Shown: positions 1 through 5,116, counted from the first letter of the stretch. The stretch: 6,813 nucleotides of DNA from Planctomycetota bacterium (GCA_024639415.1 JAHEIK010000205.1:1-6813), one strand, 5' to 3'. Made by a program: numbers and translations. The notes: generated from the letters alone by a model not told the origin.

Positions 1-254
1 TCGGCGCTGTCCCTGGCGGCGGCCACGTCGGCTACCGTCGGGGTCGGGTCGACCGGGATCGGCGGGGCGTCCGGGTAGGAGGGCGCGGCCGGCGGGTAGC
101 TCGGCTCGGCGTCGACGAAGGTCGGCGCCTGCTCGATCGTCGTCGGCGAGCAGTTGCCGTCGTTGCACTTGCGCGTGTTGCTCTTGCAGGCCGAGAGGCT
201 GATCGCGAGCATCGCCATGGCGATCACTACGCACCACGTGGGCATTCTTGTCAT
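1..254 (-). CDS. Small lipoprotein, N-terminal part (C-terminus beyond left edge)
   Basis: 84 codons are visible and the frame stays open to the left edge, so the gene is partial. Residues 5-22 form a hydrophobic signal ending in the lipobox L20-S21-A22-C23, the pattern for signal peptidase II cleavage and lipid attachment to C23. The mature start is Lys/Asn-rich and has two more cysteines (C30 and C35, spacing C-x4-C). It passes into a Pro/Ala-rich, low-complexity stretch (about 43-73) that looks like a flexible linker. The start at 254 is chosen because AGGAG lies 7 bases upstream (262-266); Met4 at 245 is an alternative. It follows the OmpA-like lipoprotein gene by 135 bases on the same strand. 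What the linker leads to is not visible, so the function is unknown; the call of secreted lipoprotein is firm. Confidence 0.82.
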   Translation of the reverse strand, partial: MTRMPTWCVVIAMAMLAISLSACKSNTRKCNDGNCSPTTIEQAPTFVDAEPSYPPAAPSYPDAPPIPVDPTPTVADVAAARDSA

Positions 255-364
255 GTCACTTCTCCTGTCAGCGTCTGCCTGTGCGCGTGCGCCGCTGGGA
301 ACGCTGGTCTCTTCTCGTGGGATCTACTGCTGGTCTGGGGTTGTCCGATCGCCCGTGGTTCAGG

Positions 365-386
365 CCTAGGCGGAAGGGCCGCCTGG
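365..386 (-). terminator. Hairpin just after the OmpA-like gene
   Basis: Arms AGGCGG (368-373) and CCGCCT (379-384) enclose a 5-base loop, and CC/GG extends the stem past a one-base bulge. It begins 3 bases after the stop codon of the OmpA-like gene on the minus strand. There is no T-tract, so intrinsic termination is only inferred from position and stability. Confidence 0.4.
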
Positions 387-389
387 GGA

Positions 390-1319
390 TCAGCCGCGCG
401 GGGAGATGAAGATCTCGACGCGGCGGTTGCGGCTCTTGGCGCGCTTGGTGCTGCCCTGCGCCAGCGGCTGGCGGGCCCCGAAGCCCTCCGTGCTGACGTT
501 GGTTGCGGGCACACCGGAGTTGGTGAGCAGGGTCTCGACGGCCTGGGCGCGGGCGCGCGAGAGGTTCTCGTTCGTGCCCCAGCCCGACTTGCGGATGGGG
601 TCGCTGTCCGTGTGGCCCTCGACCAGCACCTGGCTGTTCGGGTAGTGGGCCTTGATCATCTTGCCGACGCTGATGACGGCCTTCACCGCACTCGCGTTGT
701 AGGCCAGCGTGGCCTTGCCCGACGGGAAGGCATCGGGCAGCACGATCGCGACGCGCTCGCTGCCGGTGCGGTCCGTGCGGACCTCGACGTTGAGCCCACG
801 CACGCCGAAACGCGAGAGCTGGTTCTGCAAGTCGCGGCGCATGGCCTCGGCCTCGGGGCTCGTGCCGCCCATGCGGATCCGCGTGGGGCCGCCACGCTGC
901 GCGACGGGACGCGGAGCCGGCTGCACCAGACGCGCGCGCTCGGCGCGCAGCGCCTCGTAGCGCTGGTTGCTCTCGATGGTCGCGCGCTCCGCGTCGGCGA
1001 GCTGGTTCTGCAGCTCGACGAGGCGCATGCGGGCGGCCTCGGCCTGCGCGCGTGCGGCGCCGGCGGAGTTGGCATCCTGGCGCGCGGCGACGAGCTCGGC
1101 GCGCAGCTGCTGCTCGCGGGCGACAGCGTCGTCCTGCGAAGCATGCGCGTCGCGCATCTGCTGCTCCATCGTCATCGACTTCTGGCGCAGGTTGATGTTC
1201 TCGGCCTCGAGCACCTTCGCTCGATCTGCGGTCCGGGAACTCGAACAGCCGGCGAGCAATGAAACGGCGAGCAGGCCGACGAGAACGAATGCACCCATGG
1301 TGCTGAGCGAGCGACGCAT
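390..1319 (-). CDS. OmpA/MotB-domain outer-membrane lipoprotein with coiled coil
   Basis: 309 residues. A signal peptide (residues 1-24; hydrophobic 9-23) ends in lipobox L22-A23-G24-C25. Ser follows the Cys, which in proteobacterial rules favours outer-membrane retention. Residues about 30-131 are Ala/Glu/Arg/Gln-rich with heptad-like spacing, a probable coiled coil; 133-145 is a Pro/Arg linker. About 186-306 is an OmpA-type peptidoglycan-binding domain: GHTDSDPI (235-242), N250-x2-LS-x2-RA (to 258) and the C-terminal NRRVEIFI (298-305). D238 and R257 match the Asp/Arg pair that holds diaminopimelate in OmpA/Pal proteins. The insert after HTD-x2-PI is MotB/YiaD-like. The likely job is tethering the outer membrane to the cell wall. 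The start at 1319 is set by GGAGG (1326-1330), 6 bases upstream, and by the signal peptide; a longer in-frame opening to 1490 would bury the signal. Function beyond wall anchoring is not known. Confidence 0.9.
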   Translation of the reverse strand: MRRSLSTMGAFVLVGLLAVSLLAGCSSSRTADRAKVLEAENINLRQKSMTMEQQMRDAHASQDDAVAREQQLRAELVAARQDANSAGAARAQAEAARMRLVELQNQLADAERATIESNQRYEALRAERARLVQPAPRPVAQRGGPTRIRMGGTSPEAEAMRRDLQNQLSRFGVRGLNVEVRTDRTGSERVAIVLPDAFPSGKATLAYNASAVKAVISVGKMIKAHYPNSQVLVEGHTDSDPIRKSGWGTNENLSRARAQAVETLLTNSGVPATNVSTEGFGARQPLAQGSTKRAKSRNRRVEIFISPRG

Positions 1320-1560
1320 ACGGATCCTCCCTTGGGGTGCGTCAGCGCGGGGGATCAGGATCACAGCCAGAACGCCGGGGGAGCCCGACGCCTGGGCTGC
1401 GGAGTCCCTACCGGAACCGAACCTCTCGGCTCGACTTCCCTTCGGGGACCTCCTCCGCGCGCTCGACGACACCGCGACAACACGATTCAACCGGGCCCTG
1501 CGGGCCGGTCAAGGCCTAAATACAACATCTGGTAGGAAAAGGTCGGATGAGGCACTACCC
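1320..1560 (-). promoter_or_regulatory. Probable leader/promoter region of the OmpA-like gene
   Basis: This upstream DNA contains no convincing gene. The segment 1515-1545 is clearly richer in A/T than its surroundings (TTGTATTTAG on the minus strand), which is where a promoter would be expected; no confident -35/-10 pair can be named. A hairpin at 1490-1509 (ACCGG/CCGGT ends, one-base bulge, 3-base loop) would lie in the transcript leader, about 170 bases before the start codon. If transcription starts near 1515-1530 the leader would be about 200 bases long. Confidence 0.3.
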
Positions 1561-1573
1561 ACGCAGTCGTGGA

Positions 1574-1591
1574 CGCGGCCCTTGGGCCGCG
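1574..1591. terminator. Perfect GC-rich hairpin
   Basis: CGCGGCCC (1574-1581) and GGGCCGCG (1584-1591) are exact complements separated by TT. It sits between the end of the prepilin peptidase gene and the upstream region of the OmpA-like gene, where transcription from the operon should stop. No T-tract follows on either strand. It could equally be part of the repeat cluster. A further 10-base palindrome, ACGCATGCGT, is at 1628-1637. Confidence 0.3.
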
Positions 1592-1651
1592 CGCGCGGCT
1601 CTGTGGGGCCCGTCCAAGAGCCGTGCGACGCATGCGTGAGCCGCACGACAA

Positions 1652-1706
1652 CGCACGGGGCGGGCGAGGACTCGCCTTCGAAGACTCAGGCTCCCATCGC
1701 CCCTAC
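1652..1706 (-). repeat. GTAGGGGC repeat element, copy 1 (inverted)
   Basis: Read on the minus strand from 1706, this segment matches the element at 4993-5047 at 44 of 55 positions without a gap (my own base-by-base count). Conserved blocks are GTAGGGGC, CCTGAGTC, CGAAGG, GAGTC and CCCGTGCG. Its first 20 bases (1691-1710) also form an 18-of-20 inverted repeat with 1751-1770, so copy 1 and copy 2 point away from each other. Confidence 0.65.
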
Positions 1707-1750
1707 GGCAACTCGCCCCTCGGGCACCCATCGCGGGTAGCACGCTCAGA

Positions 1751-1846
1751 TGCCGTAGGGGCCTTGGGAGCCCTGAGCGCGCGTAGCGCGTCGAAGGGCG
1801 CGTGTGCGCCCGTCGACCGCCTAGCCGCCGATCATCCTGCGCGCCC
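1751..1846 (+). repeat. Direct repeat, copy A (includes a copy of the prepilin peptidase 3' end)
   Basis: Matches 1967-2062 at a constant offset of 216 bases. 1769-1837 is identical to 1985-2053 over 69 bases, one mismatch follows at 1838/2054, and both ends also match apart from six differences at 1763-1768. The copied part holds the complement of the last codons and stop of the prepilin peptidase gene: on the minus strand 1821-1846 still reads ARRMIGG-stop where the gene reads ARGMIGG-stop. It also carries the GGGCGC-GTGT-GCGCCC hairpin (1796-1811). Its left end has the GTAGGGGC start of the dispersed element. Confidence 0.85.
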
Positions 1847-1901
1847 TCCCATGCGACCTGCGGTCGCACGGGGCTCCCATACGACCTGCGGTCGCACGGG
1901 G
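1846..1901 (+). repeat. Tandem pair of a 28-base hairpin repeat
   Basis: Two abutting 28-base units, 1846-1873 and 1874-1901, differ at one position (G1853/A1881). Each contains CGACC-TGC-GGTCG, extended to TGCGACC/GGTCGCA in the first, so each can fold into a 5-7 base-pair stem with a 3-base loop, flanked by CCC/GGG. A third unit lies at 4870-4897 in the opposite orientation. There are no spacers, so this is not a CRISPR. Confidence 0.75.
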
Positions 1902-1966
1902 CCCACTGGCGTATCGGACGCCCCATGCACGCTCGCCGACTCGCGTGCGTAGCCGCAGCGGGAGTA

Positions 1967-2062
1967 TGCCGTAGGGGCGCCCCAAGCCCTGAGCGCGCGT
2001 AGCGCGTCGAAGGGCGCGTGTGCGCCCGTCGACCGCCTAGCCGCCGATCATCCCGCGCGCCC
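1967..2062 (+). repeat. Direct repeat, copy B, overlapping the prepilin peptidase 3' end
   Basis: Partner of 1751-1846. It starts with the same TGCCGTAGGGGC and runs through the hairpin and the stop codon into the last eight or so codons of the prepilin peptidase gene (2037-2062). Either a segment containing the gene's end was duplicated, or a repeat element landed at the gene's end and now supplies its final residues and stop. Confidence 0.85.
2012..2027 (-). terminator. Hairpin after the prepilin peptidase gene
   Basis: GGGCGC (2012-2017), loop GTGT, GCGCCC (2022-2027). It lies 9 bases beyond the stop codon on the minus strand. It is perfect and GC-only but lacks a T-tract. An identical hairpin sits in repeat copy A at 1796-1811. 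Confidence 0.4.
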
Positions 2063-3194
2063 ATTCGGGGTAGCCGACCGTGATGAACCAGTGGACTTCC
2101 TCGCCCCAGAGGACGCTGAGGGCGCCGCCCATGGCGAGGAAGGGGCCGAAGGGGATGTAGCGGTAGGACTGGCCGAACATCTCGAGCCGCTCCTCGTCGT
2201 CCTCCGTGGGCTCGAGCACCTCGAGACGCCACGTACGGGCAGCCCCGGAGCCGCTGACCTCGGCGACGCGCGCCTTCAGCGCCAGGCGCGGATCCTCCTC
2301 CTCGAGGACACGCGCCGCAGGCAGCACGAGGTCGAGCGTAACCTCGCTGCCGGCCGCGAGTTCGGGCGCACCCTGCACCTCGAGCCGCTCGCCGCGCACG
2401 CGCATCCGGTCGAAGGACGCCTCCGTCCCGTCGCCCTTGACCGTGAGGGCACACGGCATCGGACGGCGCTTGCCGATGGCGAAGAGCAACGAACCGACGA
2501 CGGCGCCTGCGAGGCAGGCGAGGGCCAGTGCATAGAGGGCCTGCAGCGGGCCGACGACCGCCCCGATGAGGGCCAGCAACTTCACGTCGCCCAGCCCCAT
2601 GGCCTCCTTCTTCAGGATCCAGGAGCCCACCGCGCGGATCGCGAGGACGACGCCGGCCCCCACGACGGCACCCGCGCCGGCGTGCAGCCAAGCACTCAGT
2701 GCGGCCTTCACACCGCCGACGAACTGCGGCTCCAGCATGTGGAGCAGGCTGAGCGGCGCCAGCGCGACGAAGAACACCATGCCGGGCTTGCTGATGCGAT
2801 CCGGGATGATGCGGTGATCGATGTCGATGAACGAGATCGCGACCAGCGCGGCCAGGAACAGGCAGACCTGGATCGTCGTGAACAGCTCCAACGCGGCCAC
2901 GGGATGTCCGCCGTGCTTGCGCCAAGCCAGCAGGAACAGCACGCCGGTCAGGAGTTCCACGAAGGGGTAGCGGCCGGCGATGCGGCTCCCACAGCCCCGG
3001 CACTTCGCCCGCAGGAGCAGCCAGGAGACCACCGGGATGTTGTCGTACCAGCGGATCAGCGCCCCGCACCCCGGACAGCGCGAGCGCGGCTTGGAGAGGT
3101 TCTCGCCCCGCGGCAGACGCCAGATGACCACGTTGAGGAAGGAGCCCACGACGAGGCCGAACAGCAGCGCGATCACGAGGTGGATGACGTCCAT
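2037..3194 (-). CDS. pilD: Type IV prepilin peptidase (A24 family) with PilZ-like insertion
   Basis: 385 residues; integral inner-membrane aspartyl protease that cleaves, and usually N-methylates, prepilins of type IV pili or type II secretion. It opens with a membrane helix ending in GSFLNVVIWRLPRG (17-30). The N-terminal cytoplasmic domain has paired cysteines C40-x2-C43 and C65-x2-C68. The catalytic aspartates lie in DIDHRIIPD (124-132) and GLGDVK (D203). Hydrophobic segments fall near 4-24, 79-91, 104-123, 138-152, 170-190, 206-240 and 349-363. In ordinary members the basic G241-KRR is followed almost directly by (I)PFGP; here about 100 residues (246-345) intervene, a soluble PilZ-like domain, making the protein longer than the usual 250-300. 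The start at 3194 is 23 bases after the acetyltransferase stop; no clear ribosome site is seen, so translational coupling is likely. Its last codons lie within a duplicated repeat. The symbol is by family; orthology to PilD versus GspO is not resolved. Confidence 0.93.
   Translation of the reverse strand: MDVIHLVIALLFGLVVGSFLNVVIWRLPRGENLSKPRSRCPGCGALIRWYDNIPVVSWLLLRAKCRGCGSRIAGRYPFVELLTGVLFLLAWRKHGGHPVAALELFTTIQVCLFLAALVAISFIDIDHRIIPDRISKPGMVFFVALAPLSLLHMLEPQFVGGVKAALSAWLHAGAGAVVGAGVVLAIRAVGSWILKKEAMGLGDVKLLALIGAVVGPLQALYALALACLAGAVVGSLLFAIGKRRPMPCALTVKGDGTEASFDRMRVRGERLEVQGAPELAAGSEVTLDLVLPAARVLEEEDPRLALKARVAEVSGSGAARTWRLEVLEPTEDDEERLEMFGQSYRYIPFGPFLAMGGALSVLWGEEVHWFITVGYPEWARGMIGG
2175..2459 (-). 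other. PilZ-like domain inserted in the prepilin peptidase
   Basis: Codons 246-340 of the prepilin peptidase. They encode a hydrophilic, beta-rich-looking stretch with no membrane segment. Its middle, LPAARV-x4-DPRL (291-304), matches LPADRV-x4-DARL (59-72) of the separate PilZ protein with identical spacing, and G268-ERL aligns with G38-ARL there. The two c-di-GMP motifs are not kept: no RxxxR precedes it, and the [DN]xSxxG motif reads R-M-R-V-R-G (263-268). It should therefore be a structural or protein-binding PilZ rather than a canonical nucleotide sensor. The fold assignment is inference from pattern. Confidence 0.6.
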
Positions 3195-3217
3195 CGAAGG
3201 TGCTGGCTACTCCGGGC

Positions 3218-3814
3218 TCACGCGGACGAGGGGATGAGGTCGAGGCCACCGTCGGCGCGCGGCGCGTAGCGCGCCCCGCACGCGTCGCAGGCGCGCTCTC
3301 CCCCATCATCGGTCGGGATGGCCCCCAGACCTTCACCGCAATCGCAGCGATGCCCCACGGGCCGGGCAGGACTGCCCTGGACCAGGACGCGCGGCGGCAC
3401 GTCGGCGGTGACGACGGCCCCGGCCGCGACGAAGGCCCCCTCGCCCAGGGTCACGCCGCAGACAACGGTGCAGTTGGCCCCGAGGGTGGCCCGGCGTTTC
3501 ACGAGGGTGGGCCTGAAGGCGTGGCGGCGGTCCACGTGCGCCCGGGGGTTCGTGACATTCGTGAAGACGGCGGACGGCCCGACGAAGACCTCGTCCTCGA
3601 GCGTCACGCCGGCGTAGACGGAGACGTTGTTCTGCAGCTTGCAGCCCGCGCCGATGCGCACGTCGGGAGCGACGAAGACGCCCTGCCCGAGGACGCTCCC
3701 CGCTCCGATGCGGGCTCCGGCACAGACGTGGACGAAGTGCCAGACGCGCACGCCGTCCTCGAGCACCGCCCCGTCGTCGACGACGGCGGTCGGATGGACC
3801 TGGGCCGCGCTCAT
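3218..3814 (-). CDS. Left-handed beta-helix sugar N-acetyltransferase (WbpD/WlbB-like) with zinc-ribbon tail
   Basis: 198 residues. Residues 7-153 are made of hexapeptide repeats ([LIV]-G-x4 type: ARIGAGSVLGQGVFV, VRIGAGCKL, ATLGAN, VTLGEGAFVAAGAVV) that fold into the trimeric beta-helix of acetyl-CoA-dependent transferases. Blocks such as RVWHFVHVCAGA (23-34), KLQNNVSVYAGVTLED (59-74), GPSAVFTNVTNPR (79-91) and LGANCTVVCGVTLG (111-124) are typical of enzymes acetylating the 3-amino group of UDP-2-acetamido-3-amino-2,3-dideoxy-glucuronate, a precursor of surface polysaccharides. The C-terminal tail has C157-x-C159 and C176-x2-C179, a probable zinc ribbon. The start at 3814 is 11 bases after the pilZ stop, with AGGG at 3820-3823. 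The substrate is inferred from the family; the rest of the sugar pathway is not in the window, and related QdtC-like 3-amino-sugar acetylases are possible. Confidence 0.85.
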   Translation of the reverse strand: MSAAQVHPTAVVDDGAVLEDGVRVWHFVHVCAGARIGAGSVLGQGVFVAPDVRIGAGCKLQNNVSVYAGVTLEDEVFVGPSAVFTNVTNPRAHVDRRHAFRPTLVKRRATLGANCTVVCGVTLGEGAFVAAGAVVTADVPPRVLVQGSPARPVGHRCDCGEGLGAIPTDDGGERACDACGARYAPRADGGLDLIPSSA

Positions 3815-3825
3815 CGACGCCCTGC

Positions 3826-4170
3826 TCAGACGGCCGAGAGGACGTAGGCCTGGAGCAGCGAGGCGCCCTCTTCGTCGAGCTCGGGGAAGAACACGCCGAT
3901 GTCGTTGACGCCCTCCTCGACCCGGTGACTCCAGACGATCACGCCCGCCGTCTGGAGGCGGGCGTCGGCGTCGCGCCCCACACGGTCCGCCGGGAGGAGC
4001 ATCGCGACGTTGATGCGGGTCATGGCGCCGATCGGGATCTCGCAGCGCAGCCGGGCCCCGCACTCGGAGAGGTCGATCAGCTCGAAGGCGTGCTCACCGC
4101 CATCCGGGTCCAGGATCGTGCAGGCTCCCTGAGCCGCTACGCGCTGATTCTTGCGGCGTTGCTCGGTCAT
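3826..4170 (-). CDS. PilZ-domain cyclic-di-GMP binding protein
   Basis: 114 residues, a single-domain PilZ. Both ligand motifs are present: R6-x3-R10 near the N-terminus (RRKNQR, 5-10) and D33-L-S35-E-C-G38, the [DN]xSxxG motif. The remainder follows the six-strand barrel pattern to IGVFFPELDEEGASLLQAYV (91-110). Cyclic-di-GMP binding is therefore expected, unlike the insertion in the prepilin peptidase. It has no signal peptide or membrane segment and is cytoplasmic. The start at 4170 is supported by AGGAG (4176-4180), 5 bases upstream. It is the first gene of the operon leading to the acetyltransferase and prepilin peptidase, which suggests a role in pilus or surface-sugar control. The partner protein is not identifiable from sequence. 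Confidence 0.9.
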   Translation of the reverse strand: MTEQRRKNQRVAAQGACTILDPDGGEHAFELIDLSECGARLRCEIPIGAMTRINVAMLLPADRVGRDADARLQTAGVIVWSHRVEEGVNDIGVFFPELDEEGASLLQAYVLSAV

Positions 4171-4205
4171 GGCTGCTCCTGTCGGCGCCGGGGGCTAGCA
4201 TCATA
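4171..4205 (-). promoter_or_regulatory. Candidate promoter -10 and ribosome site of the pilZ operon
   Basis: TATGAT (minus strand, 4205-4200) matches the TATAAT box at five of six positions and is followed by about 29 bases to the pilZ start codon, giving a short leader with AGGAG. No good -35 hexamer stands 16-18 bases upstream, so the call rests on the -10 box and spacing. Confidence 0.4.
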
Positions 4206-4249
4206 CGTGACCGCTGGAACCCTCGGGAACGGGGAAATGCCCCCCTGAA

Positions 4250-4279
4250 CAGGCCGACCGCATTGGTCGGGACGGCCTG
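4250..4279. promoter_or_regulatory. Nested inverted repeat in the pilZ-ssb divergent region
   Basis: CAGGCCG (4250-4256) and CGGCCTG (4273-4279) are exact complements. Inside, CCGACC (4254-4259) and GGTCGG (4265-4270) form an overlapping, alternative 6-base-pair hairpin with loop GCATT. It lies 47 bases before the ssb start and about 45 bases upstream of the candidate pilZ -10 box. It could be an operator or a leader structure of ssb; it does not match a LexA box that I recognise. Confidence 0.4.
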
Positions 4280-4326
4280 ATCGGGCGCTTCACCCCCATC
4301 GCCCGCACCTCTCGGAGCTGCTTCTC

Positions 4327-4791
4327 ATGGCCAACCTCAACAAGGTGATGCTGATCGGACGTCTCACGCGCGATCCGGAAACCCGCGCCCTGCCGTCCGG
4401 CAACTCGGTCGTCCAGTTCGGGCTCGCGGTGAACCGCGTCTACAACAACCGCCAGTCGGGCGAGAAGGTCGAAGAGACCGCATTCATCGACTGCGAGGCC
4501 TGGGGCCGCACGGGCGAGACGATCGCCCGCTACATGAAGAAGGGCCGCCAGCTCTTCGTCGAGGGCCGCCTCAAGTTCGACTCCTGGGAGCGCGACGGCC
4601 AGCGCCGCTCGAAGCTCTCCGTCGTCGCCGAGAACTTCCAGTTCATCGACAGCCAGGGTGGCGGCGAAGGCGGCGGCGGCGGCTACGGCGGCGGTCAGCG
4701 CCAGCAGCAGCCGCAGCGCGGCCAGGGCGCGCCTGTCGCTGCGCAGCCGACGCCCCAGGACGACTACGCGGACGACGACATCCCGTTCTAA
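4327..4791 (+). CDS. ssb: Single-stranded DNA-binding protein SSB
   Basis: 154 residues. It coats single-stranded DNA in replication, recombination and repair, normally as a tetramer. Residues 3-108 are the OB-fold: NKVMLIGRLTRDPE (5-18), AFIDCEAWGRTGE (52-64), YMKKGRQLFVEGRL (69-82), followed by SKLSVVAENFQFID. A Gly-, then Gln/Arg-rich flexible linker (110-143) leads to the acidic tip DDYADDDIPF (145-154), the conserved docking peptide for partner repair proteins. Length and organisation are typical. The start at 4327 has GGAG at 4314-4317, 9 bases upstream. It is transcribed alone, divergent from the pilZ operon and convergent with pgi. No rpsF or rpsR gene flanks it, unlike the common rpsF-ssb-rpsR arrangement. 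Confidence 0.97.
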   Translation: MANLNKVMLIGRLTRDPETRALPSGNSVVQFGLAVNRVYNNRQSGEKVEETAFIDCEAWGRTGETIARYMKKGRQLFVEGRLKFDSWERDGQRRSKLSVVAENFQFIDSQGGGEGGGGGYGGGQRQQQPQRGQGAPVAAQPTPQDDYADDDIPF

Positions 4792-4810
4792 GCTCCTCGG
4801 CGGAGGGGCT
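4791..4810 (+). terminator. Hairpin at the ssb stop codon
   Basis: AGC-T-CCTC (4791-4798), loop GGCG, GAGG-G-GCT (4803-4810): eight pairs including one T-G wobble, starting on the last base of the ssb stop codon. Downstream is CTCCTAATC rather than a T-run, so it is a probable but non-classical terminator. Confidence 0.4.
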
Positions 4811-4869
4811 CTCCTAATCGGCGCGCGGAGCTGGCGGAGCGCGCATTGGCGCTCGCCTGCCCGACTGGG

Positions 4870-4897
4870 CCCCGTGTGACCGCAGGTCGCATGGGAG
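4870..4897 (-). repeat. 28-base hairpin repeat, third unit (inverted)
   Basis: Its complement equals the first unit at 1846-1873 except for one base (CACACGGGG here, CGCACGGGG there). The stem ACC-TGC-GGT is kept, though the G-to-A change disrupts one outer pair. The bases that follow on the minus strand also resemble those after the second unit (CCCA, then a block like GCGCCAATGCGCGCTC), so the shared segment may be about 75 bases long. Confidence 0.7.
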
Positions 4898-4910
4898 GCT
4901 GCCGCCCCCC

Positions 4911-4943
4911 TGCCGCCAAGCAGCGCTTCGCGCTGCGGCGGCA
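4911..4943. terminator. Long GC-rich hairpin between convergent ssb and pgi
   Basis: TGCCGCC (4911-4917) and GGCGGCA (4937-4943) pair around an AA bulge (4918-4919). GCAGCGC (4920-4926) and GCGCTGC (4930-4936) continue the stem around loop TTC. Fourteen base pairs with one bulge make it the most stable simple hairpin I see in the window. Its place between two converging genes suggests bidirectional termination or blocking of read-through, though T-tracts are absent. Confidence 0.45.
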
Positions 4944-4992
4944 CCCCCCGCGAGGAGGCGACGCCGAGAGGCGGGCGTGCTGTCGGGTCCCT

Positions 4993-5047
4993 GTAGGGGC
5001 ATCGCGACCCTGAGTCGGCGAAGGGGAGTCATTGCCCGACCCGTGCG
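4993..5047 (+). repeat. GTAGGGGC repeat element, copy 4
   Basis: Gapless match to 1652-1706 (minus strand) at 44 of 55 positions. It also aligns, with short gaps, to 5117-5169 on the minus strand, so the last two form a long imperfect inverted repeat around a roughly 70-base spacer, with their GTAGGGGC ends pointing outward. Nothing in it looks coding. Confidence 0.65.
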
Positions 5048-5116
5048 GCCGTCAAGGTCCGTTCGACGGGGCGGGCGGACGTCCCCAGGATCCTGCACGG
5101 CCACACTGCGCTCGGA

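Noticed and set aside
612..1262. 216-codon plus-strand frame opposite the OmpA-like gene
   Set aside because: Antisense shadow with biased composition and no recognisable domain.
1320..1490. In-frame N-terminal extension of the OmpA-like gene
   Set aside because: It would place 57 low-complexity Arg/Ser-rich residues before a clean lipoprotein signal peptide, and the strong ribosome site is at 1326-1330.
1540..1750. Possible small gene in the gap upstream of the OmpA-like gene
   Set aside because: Open frames here lack ribosome sites and domain-like composition, and the DNA is accounted for by hairpins and repeat copies.
1846..1901. CRISPR-like tandem repeat
   Set aside because: Only two units, directly abutting with no spacers, and no cas genes nearby.
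2091..3269. Long open frame of 392 codons on the plus strand opposite the prepilin peptidase
   Set aside because: It is an antisense shadow caused by high GC: its product is an His/Asp/Glu/Arg-rich string without family motifs, while the minus-strand protein has catalytic and membrane features.
1555..3336. 593-codon minus-strand frame covering the repeat region and the prepilin peptidase gene
   Set aside because: Arg/Pro-rich shadow in another frame of the real gene; its internal amino-acid repeat only reflects the DNA duplication.
3815..4063. N-terminal extension of the acetyltransferase into the pilZ gene
   Set aside because: The extension is Arg/Pro-rich out-of-frame pilZ sequence; the beta-helix starts right after Met at 3814.
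4250..4279. LexA/SOS operator in front of ssb
   Set aside because: The dyad does not fit a LexA consensus I know, from either Gram-positive or gammaproteobacterial sets.
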